Shown in pieces: positions 34,615-44,682 of a stretch of 64,000 nucleotides of DNA. Location of the stretch: positions 1 to 64,000 of the forward strand of contig VIIQ02000119.1 of the NCBI GenBank assembly GCA_007449985.2, written 5' to 3'. Positions within the stretch are counted from its first letter, which is position 1. Each line of letters begins with the position of its first letter. Below the pieces are notes generated by a model. That model was given only the letters and a program-made list of their open reading frames with translations, made no database searches and had not been told where the DNA came from. Source of the stretch: Desmodesmus armatus (Eukaryota; Chlorophyta; Chlorophyceae; Sphaeropleales; Scenedesmaceae). A program made the translations under genes and the position numbers.

Positions 34615-37600
34615 ATGCCTTCCGCAACAAAGCTTGGAAAGAAGGAGGCGGTGCGTTGTTAGGCTGTTCTTCTTTGTTGGTATGGCTGCAGAGTGCTCAC
34701 GTCATGTGCTGTGATCAGGGGTAGAAGCAGCATCACCACAGTCAGCTCAACCCATACCCCCCTGGCAACTGCTGCTGCTGCCACTGCCGCTGACCCCTTG
34801 TGACCCGTGTGCCTCATGACTGCAGTACCACAACCGCCTGTGCGACTACCTGAACACCTATGACAAGGCGTTCATTGTGGGCGCAGACAATGTGGGCTCC
34901 AAGCAGATGTCTGACATCCGTGCGGTGAGTACAGCAAACAGTGTACCCAACAGCAGCTGTGCGCAGGATGGTCTAGCTCTGCACTGAGGGTGCTATCTCA
35001 AAAAGCGGGCGAGCAATGGGCAACCCAGCAAGCCACCGAGGAGCCTGCAGCAGCTGATTCGTCCACAGCAGAGGCGAACAAACCTGGGTCTTGCTGCCCA
35101 TGGCGCAGCCATTGGTGCTGCAGGGTGCTGCTGGCAGCAGCAAGAAAGGCAGTGTATCCAGACGAATGCTCGGTCGCCGTGTACCGGCATGCCACAGCAG
35201 CTGCAGGGCACCAGCAGTCGGCAGGCAACCCATGCGGCTTGGTTCGCACTGCTGGTGTCTCCGCCAAATCTTACTGTGCTGCCAGGGGGGCAGAGCTTGG
35301 GGGGGGGGGGGGGGGTGTTTGCACTCATCAGCCATAGAAGCCGCGCAGCAACGGTGGTCCAGCAGCCGAGCGGCATCAACTGCGGGGAGGGATGCACCGC
35401 TCTTGAAGTTAGGGAAAGCCCAGCTACCCCCCGGGAGTTGTCCAGCAGCAGTTTGTGCTTTCAGCAGCGAAAAGGGGCCCAGCAGTCAGGCGTAGCCCTG
35501 ACTCAACTGGGTTGTCACAATGAACGTAACAACCAACACGCCGCTGCCCTCTCATCCTCCCTCGGGCCCTTCGCCCAGTCAGTGTGCTCCTAAGCAAGAC
35601 CACACCATGCCTCAAGTCAGCATGCACACTCACCCCCTGTCTCCTATACCCCCCCCCCTCACCCGCAGGCCCTGCGCCCCGACAGTGTTATCCTGATGGG
35701 CAAGGCTATGCCATGCCTCAAGCCAGCATTCTCTCACCCCCTTTCTTCCCTTCACCCCCCCCCCCCTCCTCATCCCCCTGCAGGCCCTGCGCCCCGACAG
35801 TGTTATCCTGACAAACAAGACTGCAGCGTGCTGCCAGTCATCATGACCCCCTGTCTCTAATACCCCCCCCCCCCCCTCTCATCCCCCCTCTCAGGCCCTG
35901 CGCCCCGACAGTGTCATCCTGATGGGCAAGAACACTATGATGAAGCGCTCCATCAGGCTGTACTGCGAGGAGACTGGCAACGACCAGTGGGCACCCATCC
36001 TGGACATGCTGGTCGGCAACGTGGGACTCATCTTCACAAAGGCTGACCTGTCCCAGGTGCGCGGGGGGGGGGGAGGGGGAGGAGGTGTTGTGGTGGGGGG
36101 GGGGAGTGTGGGCTTGGTGGGGGTGTTCCTTGAGGGGGGTGTTCTTGGGGGTAGGGGGGGATGGGCAGTGGGTATATGCGGGATTTGAGAGGAATTGCTG
36201 TGTTTGCTGGGTGCAAGCAGTGGATGAGTGGGTGACTGTCAACATGCCCAGGGGATGTGTGTGGCAGTTGCCACGTGTTGTTTACGCCCCTGTGCAGAAC
36301 CTGGCAGCTGCTGCTGTGCTGCGCTGGTTTTGACAGGGGCCACAGAAAAGGTGCTAGATCTCCGGGGGTGGGAAGGAACCACATGCACTGACCTTCGAAT
36401 ATCAGCACCGACATTCTGCAACCACACCAGTATCTGAGAGTGCAGTGGAGAGGCTCTCCCTTGGTTAGTCCTGGCCTTTCTCACCAGCACAGTATCACTA
36501 CTTGTTTGTAATCACTTCACATAATCCTCTGGCCAGCACTGACTGGTGTTTCCCTGTGTGTGTGTGGTGTGGCGCCTTTGCCCCTGCTGCTGTGTTGCTG
36601 CTGCTGCTGCTGCTGCTGTTGCGCTGGCGTGTCTGTGTCTGTGTCTGCGTGTGTGCCTGGACCCGCTGTTGCGTTACATTGCCTGTTGAATCATCACCCT
36701 CCCTCCCCAGATCAAGGATGAGGTCAGCAAGTACAAGGTCGGTGCCCCCGCCCGTGTGGGTCTGCTGGCACCCAACGACGTGTTCATCCCCGCAGGAGGA
36801 ACGGGCATGGACCCCTCACAGACATCCTTCTTCCAGGTGGGGGCAACTGATGGGGGCAGCTGTGCAAGATGTTGGATTGATTTGGGACAGCAAGACGTCT
36901 GGCGGATCTGTGCAGCGAAATGTCTGACTGGTCTTGACTGAGGTGTGCAGTGATTTGAGTGAGGTGTGGAGTGACCTGTGCAGTGAGGGGACGGTGCATG
37001 AAGAGTGTTCAGGGTCCTGGTGGTGTTGGTGCGCAGTAGGGCCTTGACTCATGGCATTGGGTGTTTCCAGCACTGCATCCTGGCTTGTGCAGTGTAGCTG
37101 AACGCTGGCCTGCTGCTGCCCTCTTGCTGCTGCTGCTGTACGTTTGTGTGTCCCCATAGGCTCTGGCCATTGCCACCAAGATTAACAAGGGTACCATTGA
37201 GATTGTGTCTGAGGTGCACCTGATCAAGGCTGGTGACAAGGTAAGCAGAGCAAAGCAAACCATATGACAAACAGGCAAATGCTGTCGTGTCACTGTGAAG
37301 GGGCTGCATGAGTTAGAGTGGTGGTTGTTGACTGTTAGAAGTTACGCCCCTGTGCAGAACCTGGCAGCTGCTGCTGTGCTGCGCTGGTTTTGACAGGGGC
37401 CACAGAAAAGGTGCTAGATCTCCGGGGGTGGGAAGGAACCACATGCACTGACCTTCGAATATCAGCACCGACATTCCTACATACATAACCACACTGCTTT
37501 GTGAGACTTGTCATGAAGAGGCCCAGCACAGCAGCTGCATATGGGGCACTCCCTCCCCACATCACCACAAGACACCCTCAAACAGTCACAAACACCCATC

Positions 37601-38612
37601 ACCCCCCCCCCCCGGCGTTCTCTCCACCTCCCTCCAGATGGATGCCTTCGAGGCTGCCCTGCTGAGGTGGTTCACCACCACCTTGCACCACCAAACACCT
37701 ACACAACAGTCACGCCTCCCCCTCTCTCCCCCCCTCCCCCAGAATAACACCAGGTTGGTGCCTCTGAGGCTGCCCTGCTGACTTGCTTCACCACCACATT
37801 GCATCACTAAACACCTACACTCCATTCACACCTCCCCCCACCCCACCCCGTCTTTCCTCCCCCCCCCCCCCCTCCACCAGGTTGGTGCCTCTGAGGCTGC
37901 CCTGCTGGGTAAGCTGGGTGTGAAGCCCTTCAAGTACGGCCTGGAGGTGATGAAGGTCTACGACAACGGCAGCCTCTTCGACACCGCAGTGCTGGACATC
38001 ACAGACGCTGACCTGGAGGCCTCAGTGGGTGCAGGCCTGGCCAACATTGCTGCCCTGTCCCTGGCAGCCAACTACCCCACCCTGGCCAGCATCCCCCACA
38101 GCCTCATCAACGGGTACAAGAACGTGCTGGCCATTGCCGTGGAGACTGACTACTCCTTCCCCCTGGCAGACAAGGTGGGTGTCGGAGGGCACAAGGACTG
38201 CAAGCAGCTGATGCAACTCAGTGCAGTGCAAAATGACATCAGTGTGTCGAGAGATTGCATGTGCCAAGTGCTTTTTTTTGCTGTGGCAACAGCCTTCACC
38301 ACAGTGTGTGTGCGGCCGCAGCGAAGGCTTTGGTCTTTTGCGTCATCAAGCCAAGATCTGAAGCTGCTACACGCTGGGCCGGCCCGGTTGCAGGATGAGT
38401 CCTTAACTCACACAGTTTGCTTCCTCTGCCCCCCCCCCCCCCCCCCGGCCCCTTCAACTCCCCCCCAGGTCAAGGAGTACCTCAAGAACCCCAGCGCATT
38501 TGCCTCAGCAGCACCCGCCGCTGCTGCCGGCTCTGCCCCCGCAGCAGCAGCAGCTGCACCTGAGCCTGAGGAGGAGGAGGAGGAGGACATGGGCTTCTCC
38601 CTGTTCGACTAA
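34615..38612 (+). CDS. RPLP0: 60S acidic ribosomal protein P0 (313 aa)
   Basis: P0 (uL10) anchors the P1/P2 stalk to 28S rRNA at the GTPase centre. Exons: 34615-34650, 34826-34924, 35895-36056, 36711-36836, 37160-37240, 37881-38174, 38469-38612; 314 codons, all junctions phase 0. Recognisable stretches: [65 protein letters not shown], and the Ala-rich hinge ending [14 protein letters not shown], the standard stalk C-terminus. Exons 3 and 6 are each preceded by two decayed tandem copies of their own 5' end. Introns 3 and 5 each contain the same H/ACA-like RNA. TGTAA at 38821. Confidence 0.97.
35592..35945 (+). repeat. Three tandem copies of the RPLP0 exon 3 acceptor and exon start
   Basis: GCCCTGCGCCCCGACAGTGT preceded by a C-run and CAG occurs at 35669, 35784 and 35895 (spacing 115 and 111 bp). 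Only the last continues into the true exon. Splicing to the second gives [20 protein letters not shown] then a stop. Confidence 0.95.
36282..36416 (+). ncRNA. H/ACA snoRNA-like element, copy 1, RPLP0 intron 3
   Basis: 135 nt in the host sense. The 5' hairpin is closed by GCCCCTGT/ACAGGGGC, the hinge is ACAGAAAA (fits ANANNA), the 3' hairpin is closed by GGTGCT/AGCACC, and ACA lies exactly three bases before the end of the block (ACATTC). Ribosomal protein introns are common snoRNA hosts. Confidence 0.75.
37342..37476 (+). ncRNA. H/ACA snoRNA-like element, copy 2, RPLP0 intron 5
   Basis: Base-for-base identical to the copy in intron 3 over 135 nt, ending at the same ACATTC. Flanks differ except for a short AACCACAC word. 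The identity implies a recent duplication or gene conversion. Confidence 0.75.
37628..37920 (+). repeat. Three tandem copies of the RPLP0 exon 6 acceptor and exon start
   Basis: Copies of the VGASEAALL start lie at 37638 (diverged to MDAFEAALL), 37754 and 37881, spacing 116 and 127 bp, each with polypyrimidine and AG. The two upstream copies run into stop codons. Confidence 0.95.
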
Positions 38613-39507
38613 GCAGCGGCTGTTTGACCAGCGGTTTGACCAGCTGTTTGACCAGTCGGTTGACCGGCTGTTTGACCAGCTGGCGTTCAGACAGCAGCAG
38701 CAGCAGCAGCAGTTGGTTTCCCAGCTGTGGGTTGCTGTTGGTGCCGCTGCAGCGTGATGCAGGGCATTGGGTGGTTGCCTGATGGTGACAGTGTCGGTGG
38801 CGGCTGTGTGTTGCATCTGATGTAACTCTGCTTGCCACAGTGACAATCAACAGGTTCAACACCAGGCCTGTCAACCCAGCGCTGAGGCACACTGCAACAG
38901 AGGTTAACCCCTCCACCCCCTGTGGACTTCCAGTACACACATACCGCCCTCAAAGGGTGGTGTGCTGTGGGCAGTGTGTTTTGGGTTGTTTGCGTTCAGT
39001 TGTTGCAGCAGCCTTGCAGTTGTGTGTGGAGAGAGGTAACTACTGGCAGCCACAGTTTATTTGACCCTGAGGAGCCTGCGCCCTGCACCCCCTTCTACCT
39101 GAGTCCAAAAACGACATGTCCGCACTACCACCCTGCCTTGGGTGGCAATGACGCACCACACACGCTGGAACAAGCACACACATGCATGTTCACAGTATGC
39201 TAGCTACACATGTATTCTCCGTGCCTAACACACGAATACCCCACCTGTGTTACTTCTGACCTCTAGGGCAAAAAATTGACAATCCTGCAGGTTAAAGGCA
39301 GTTGCTGTCGTACAGCGGCACAAGAACAGGTTTAGACAGCACATCTTGCAGTGCTGTACAGCCTGGGCTGACAGATAGTCACTCATGGTTGCAACCGGCA
39401 GCTGCAAGCCTTGACTGGTGGTCAGAACAAAATCTTGCAACAGGTACTGCTGCCCAACCACCTGCTGGTGCTGCTGCTCTGCGGGGCTGACTCGGTGGTG
39501 GTGCCCA
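38613..39507. other. RPLP0 3' UTR with a 12-bp minisatellite, then convergent intergenic space
   Basis: GTTTGACCAGCT-type units repeat about six times at 38620-38690 right after the RPLP0 stop. TGTAA is at 38821-38825. The rest, up to the end of the convergent minus-strand gene, holds no clear gene, though that gene's C-terminus could extend here. Confidence 0.6.
38821..38825 (+). terminator. TGTAA polyadenylation signal, RPLP0
   Basis: 209 nt past the stop codon, after the minisatellite. Confidence 0.6.
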
Positions 39508-40304
39508 TTAACCTGTTGCGCGGCCGCCACCACTTGCTGCTGCTGCTGTGTCTCTGCTGCGTGCTGCTGCCCTGGCCCGCTCCACTGCCTGGCCCAGCCC
39601 CAGCAGACCCACCAGGCGGCCCTCAGAGGCACTGCCAGGCCAATGCAGGCCATCACTGCTGCTGTTGCTGCTGCTGCTGCCTTCTGGCTGCCCCTCCTGC
39701 TGCCCCTCAGCCTGCAGCTGCTGCTGCTGGTTGCTGATGTTGAGGGGGAGGCCACAGAGTTCCAGCAGCTTGCTTGCGTCCTGCTGCTGCTGATGATGCA
39801 ACGGTTGCGGCAGCTGTGGACCTACTGCTTGCAGCTGCTGCAGGTCCGCTGCAGAGGGCTGAGCTGCTGCTGCTGCTGCATGAGCTGCTGGGGCACCCAG
39901 CACCTACAAGCCCACGTCACAAAACCAGCAGGCAGGGCCAGGAAGAGGACAAGAGACTGAGTGCATGCAGCAGCGGCAAGTGCAGCCTGCAGGCTGATGA
40001 TGGCGGTCAAGTGAAGGTACGGCACTGCCACATGGCCCCGTTTGAAAATAGGCGTGATGCTCTGATTGGCAAGCCACCATGCACATGTCACTATGACAGG
40101 TTGCACCAAGTAAGAGAGTCAAAGGCGGCACAAAACAAAACTGCTAATATCAGCATCTGGCAAGCAGTGTTGCTGGTGTCTCACCTGCCAAGCATCCAGC
40201 ACGGCATCCAGAAAGTCCTGACCTGACAACCGCAGTATATCAGGCCCCTCAGCCACTGCTGCTGGTGCTGGCTGAGACACTGGTGCTGCTGCTGGCGGGC
40301 CCAG

Positions 40305-40338
<34 letters not shown>

Positions 40339-40835
40339 GCTGACACTGGGACTGCTGGTGGTGCTGCTGCTGCAGCACCTGAGAAGCTTGTTGTTGCATC
40401 ACCAAAGTCACCAAAATCATCATCATCGTCATCCCCTGCAGCTGCTGCAGCTGGCTGCGCCGGCAAGTCAGATGCTGCTTGTAATCCTGCTGCTTGTGAT
40501 CCTGCTGCTGGTGGTGGCACAGGGTCTCTGCTGCTGGCTGCTGCTGCTGGTGGGGCGGCGACGGGCACTGGTGCAGCATCAAAGTCGCCAAAATCATCAT
40601 CGTCCCCCCAGTCGTCTGCTGCTGGTGATGATGCTGGTTCTACAGCTGCCGCTAATGGTGCTTGTGCTATTGACAGTGCTGATAGTGCTGCAGCAGCAGC
40701 ACCAGCAGGGCTGGCCTTTGCCGGTTCCGCAGCAGCAGCTTCTGCTGGTGACTCCTGAACAAGACCTGAGGCTTGGGCCTGGATGTCTGGCATGGTAACC
40801 TCTTCAGATTCAGGACTCGTGGGCTCTTCTGACAT
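39508..40835 (-). CDS. Aftiphilin-like acidic FGDF-motif protein (putative clathrin-adaptor accessory)
   Basis: Two-exon model: 40835-40185 and 39903-39508 (about 348 aa). The start MSEEPTSPESEE is the first in-frame ATG. Exon 1 carries two acidic motifs, DDDDFGDFD and DDDDDDFGDFGD, in Ala/Pro/Gln-rich low-complexity sequence, and ends DFLDAVLDAWQ. DFGDF motifs of this kind bind adaptor ear domains in aftiphilin and related trafficking proteins. That parallel is motif-level only; no folded domain is evident. The second exon is Gln/Ala-rich, and its stop after SGGGRATG may be an artefact of a missed donor. No poly(A) motif was found nearby, so the 3' end is unsure. Confidence 0.5.
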
Positions 40836-42048
40836 GTCTCTCCCCTGCTCAGCTTGGGTTATGGAGGGCTGCACACTGCCGATATTGCGAGCTTGTTGCT
40901 ATTCACTACAAGGATATAGAGGGTACCAGCACGCGGACGATAGCAACGTGGTGGGCATTGACAAGTCAGTCATTGACAAGTCAGTGAGGGTGATCAGAGA
41001 TCTGTCTGCAGTTCTGGGACGAAAGTACGTGTCAGCTCCCAAAGGAGATGTTGCCGTGGTTTGTTGTGGTGTTAGAACGTTATGAGGGGCTGTTGAATCA
41101 AGTCACGAACAACAAATTACAAAATGTGACAGCCACAACAACTGACCTCTGCAGCTGCTGCGTTGAAGCACCAGGTCAGAATGCACACCCTGTTGTCGAG
41201 CCTAGAGGGCCCATGCTATATGCCAGACACAAAGGTAGGAGCTCAGGAGTGAGTGTACCTGACAGGGTGCCTGATACGTGTCAAAACATGACACAGGAGT
41301 GTCACCAGGCACAGTGATTGAACGCTGACGCACGCCAGATGCACCTGTCACACCATCCAGGACCCACAAGGCTATGTCCCCTCCTACCAACAGTCCAGCT
41401 CATAATCACCAACACCAGAAGCCTACTGACAGACAATGAACAGTGCGCACATATGCCAAGGAAGCAGCCACAGTTGAATTGAATGCAGCAAGTGCTGCAG
41501 ATGCACAGAAGGTGCCGATGCAACAGTCAAAGGTCAAGTCTTTACATAAGCGGTTGCCACCACCGCTAAAGTCTGCTGGATTACCGTGCATGCTGTGCCA
41601 CAGCAGCCATGGCTGTCAGCTGCAGGTCCTGCTGCTGCCATGGCTGTCAGCCGCAGCTCCGCCTGCTGCCAGAGTCCTGCTTGGGGCGCAAGCAACCAAA
41701 GCTAGGAGGGTGCATGAGTATACAGTCAGTCACAAAGTAGCCCCCGTCCTGCAGGGGAGGCAGTCGGATCTTCTGATCAAACCCTGCTTGTTCAACCAGA
41801 CCCAAACAGACCCAAACATGCCTGCATGCAACGCTGCCAAGACACACCCGGGCCCAACACAGTGCTGACAGCGGCTCTGTGGGAAGCTGCTGCTGCACAA
41901 TTGACACACGTTGCAGCTGATGTGCCCCAGGATTTGTGCAGCCTACAACACAGCCCAGCTGATGGCTTCGACAGGCACACGCAACTGCCAGCAGCAATGT
42001 CGAAGGGGACCCGCTCTGGCCCTCTGCAATTGTGGTGGCCCTGCTTGT
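40836..42048. other. Intergenic between two minus-strand genes
   Basis: About 1.2 kb with only short incoherent ORFs. TTACA at 41542-41546 (TGTAA on the minus strand) may end the Tctex2b transcript. The promoter of the FGDF gene should lie just right of 40836. Confidence 0.5.
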
Positions 42049-42486
42049 TCACTCAAAGTAGAGGCCGAACACCTGGCATACACAGTAGAGGCTTTCGTTC
42101 TCGAAGTACTCCGAGGCAAAGCTGTCTGTGGATGTGTCCCACAGGCAGCGTGACACGATGCGCATCGCCTGCCCCTTCTTCTGCCCCAGCGTTACTTGGA
42201 TCACCAGCTTGTACCGGTCATAGCCCAGGGCCTTCACCTTCTCCCTCAGGTCCTCTGCTATGTGCTTGGAGATCTGTGCTGCCTTGACTGGGTCATACTG
42301 CTGCTTCTCCATGCGCTCCTTGAGCACTGTCTTCAGTATGGCCTGCACCTTGTGCCGTTGGAACTTCGCCCCCTCTCCATAGCCGGTGGGGTTGGTTATG
42401 TATGTGTTCTCGTACACCACTTCCTTGACTGCAGGACCAGGGGAGTAGGCACTGCCCTCAAAGTCGATCACAGCTGCTGAAGCCAT
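42049..42486 (-). CDS. DYNLT2B: Tctex1-family dynein light chain, DYNLT2B/Tctex2b type (145 aa)
   Basis: Single exon starting MASAAVIDFEG. The sequence YDPVKAAQISKHIAEDLREK...LGYDRYKLVIQVTLGQ...SRCLWDTSTDSFASEYFENE is the Tctex1 fold and follows animal TCTEX1D2/DYNLT2B closely. In Chlamydomonas the orthologous Tctex2b is a light chain of inner-arm dynein I1, and the animal protein belongs to IFT dynein-2. So it acts in the axoneme or in retrograde IFT. An upstream in-frame ATG at 42537 adds 17 unrelated residues and was not chosen. It shares a 381-bp divergent promoter with a second dynein light chain. Confidence 0.9.
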   Translation of the reverse strand: MASAAVIDFEGSAYSPGPAVKEVVYENTYITNPTGYGEGAKFQRHKVQAILKTVLKERMEKQQYDPVKAAQISKHIAEDLREKVKALGYDRYKLVIQVTLGQKKGQAMRIVSRCLWDTSTDSFASEYFENESLYCVCQVFGLYFE

Positions 42487-42867
42487 GTTTGCTGTGTGTT
42501 GCGGCCTGCCGAGGTGTTTGCAGCAACAGATATGCACCTCAATACATCTCGCTCAGTGCTTCAGGCCAGAGTTGGAGCTGCAACTGCTGGAAGTCAAATT
42601 GAACATGGATGGGACCGCGAAAGTGACAGCTCCGAGCAGCCAACAGCAATTGGGGGTCGTATGCAGCCTGATCATGATGATTTCATAATCTTTTATCCCT
42701 TCACGCCCGCTAACGCTGCAGAACGCCCCACCAAAGCACAGTTGTCAACACCACAGTCTTCACAGCATAGTCAGGCAGGCAGCAGCAGCAACAGCACTTC
42801 TATCGGCACTAGAATCCCTGGGTGATCAGGCTTGATCACTTATTGGTAGCCTCTTGCAAGCAGCACC
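42487..42867. promoter_or_regulatory. Shared promoter of the two dynein light-chain genes
   Basis: 381 bp between opposite start codons, AT-richer around 42680-42720 (GATTTCATAATCTTTTATCC). No TATA consensus was assigned with confidence. Confidence 0.6.
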
Positions 42868-43906
42868 ATGGCAGCTGCAGCTGCAGCAGCTGTCGCTGGT
42901 GGGGAGGAGCAGCTGGACATGGAGGCTTTCTTCAGACAAGTGAGGAGCCCAGCAGGGTTGATGCTCTACAGCCATGACAGTAGCACACTGCGCATGTCCT
43001 GCACCAGTCAGAGTTGCTCACATGCATGCATGCCATGCTGACAGGCCAAGTACCCCCTAGTGAAGTACACGGACATGACAGCGGAAGTGCGGGAGGAGGC
43101 CCTAGACATCTGCATCACAGCGGTTGAGAAGTACGCTGCAGACATGGAGAAGTGCACACAGGTGGGTGCAATCAATCACACTCCAGCCCTGGCAGCAAGC
43201 TCAGCCAAGCGCTGCAATGGCATGAAGACAGCGGCGTTGGGTGCAGCTAGTTGTGCGTGTCAGGTGCTGCATGCTGTGCACCAGCATGCACAGAGACACA
43301 CTTATGCTTTGCGTGCTCATGGAATCAGCAAAATTTACCTGTCGGGCTGGGCTTGTCCAACATGTTGTCACTTCCCAGCATTGCGGCTGTGCTGGCAGAT
43401 GCAGCAGCAGCATGCTGCATGCCTTGTCGCGGCACATGCACGCGGGCTTGGAGGTAACCCTTCAGCTGAAGTTCTCAAACTAGCTTGAAGCTGCCCATGC
43501 TCTTGTGCTGTCTTGCAGATGATCAAGGATCAGATGGACAAGAAGTTTGGCTCACCATGGCATGTGATAGTGGGCAAGGCGTTTGCGTACGAAGTCACGT
43601 ACGAGGTGAGCGGTGGTCGTGCTGACACACAGGGGTTTTGAGCGCAAACAGTGCAGCATGCAAGCACTGCAGGAATAACTGCCTGTGCACCAGCAGCATC
43701 AGTGTCCTCTGCGCCAAGAGCAGTTGCGCCAACCCAGGAAGGCAGGAGCATTGACCGGCACCGTCCTGCGTGCAGCACGCGCTGACCATGCTCTCACAGC
43801 TGTCTGAATGACTGCCTCCTGCTGTGTGCTGTGCTGGCTGCAGCTGCGCAACATACTATATTTGTATGTGGGAGGCACGACTGGAGTGTTGTTATGGAAG
43901 ATGTGA
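42868..43906 (+). CDS. DNAL4: LC8-superfamily dynein light chain, DNAL4/LC10 type (112 aa)
   Basis: Exons 42868-42939, 43045-43161, 43519-43605, 43844-43906 give 113 codons in phase. After a poly-Ala start the protein reads YPLVKYTDMTAEVREEALDI, KDQMDKKFGSPWHVIVGKAF and LYLYVGGTTGVLLWKM. This is the DNAL4-like branch of the DYNLL fold rather than canonical LC8 (which ends with a FKSG-type tail). The Chlamydomonas outer-arm LC10 belongs to this branch. Expected role: dimeric hub light chain at the base of an axonemal dynein. TGTAA at 44332. Confidence 0.88.
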
Positions 43907-44682
43907 CAGCAGCAGGCTAGTCGGGTGCAGCGGGGGTTGTACAGTAGGCTGGGGCATCGCGGGCAAGTCAGTTCAAGGGGGTTTGACCAGTCAAGAGCAG
44001 TGCTGCTGGCGTATGGCCTGGTCAGTCTGCTGGTCAGTGGGGCATCATCCCTCAGGAAAGGAAGCAGTGGGCGTACGGTGCTGTGCTGCCTGGTTTGGGA
44101 CCAGAACTCTGCTATAGCAGCTGGCAGAGCTGCCAGCTCTGTGACTACCAAGGCGCGTGCGGGTGTTGGCAGGAGTGTTCATGGTCTGCCTCATAGCAGG
44201 CATCCCATGCACTTGCGGCATGCACTTGCGGCAGCCGTATCTCACTTGTGCTGGCAGCAGTGCCAGCTGGCCTCAGGTCGCTGACTCTGGCCGCCAGCGC
44301 CGCCTTGTTGTGGAAAGCAGCGCAGATGAACTGTAATATTTCGATCTTATTTTGGTCATTATATGCGTCAATGATTTCGCGCCATGATCGGCGTTTTGAT
44401 CAAGCGGTGGCCTCGTAAGGCAGCAGTACGCGCGCGCAGCAGACCACGCCCAATGCAACACTACAACCACGTATTTCCGCCTTGATCAAGCAAACCCAAG
44501 TTCTGCAGACATACTTGGCCTCCCCACTGTCCACATGATACGGTCTGACAAAGCATGACTCACAAGGTGCATGGCAGTTGGCACAGCATTGGCAGAAGGA
44601 ATGTTGCAGCAAGCTCTCTCCTAGACTCGACTGACTGCATGAGCAGCCTCAACTGGTTGAAATCTCTATATTACACACCACA
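43907..44682. other. Intergenic: dynein light-chain 3' UTR and PMI promoter
   Basis: TGTAA at 44332-44336 in a locally AT-rich stretch (44320-44380). A GCACTTGCGGCAT direct repeat lies at 44210-44235. No gene was seen. Confidence 0.5.
44332..44336 (+). terminator. TGTAA polyadenylation signal, DNAL4-type gene
   Basis: 426 nt past the stop, in AT-rich context. Confidence 0.45.
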
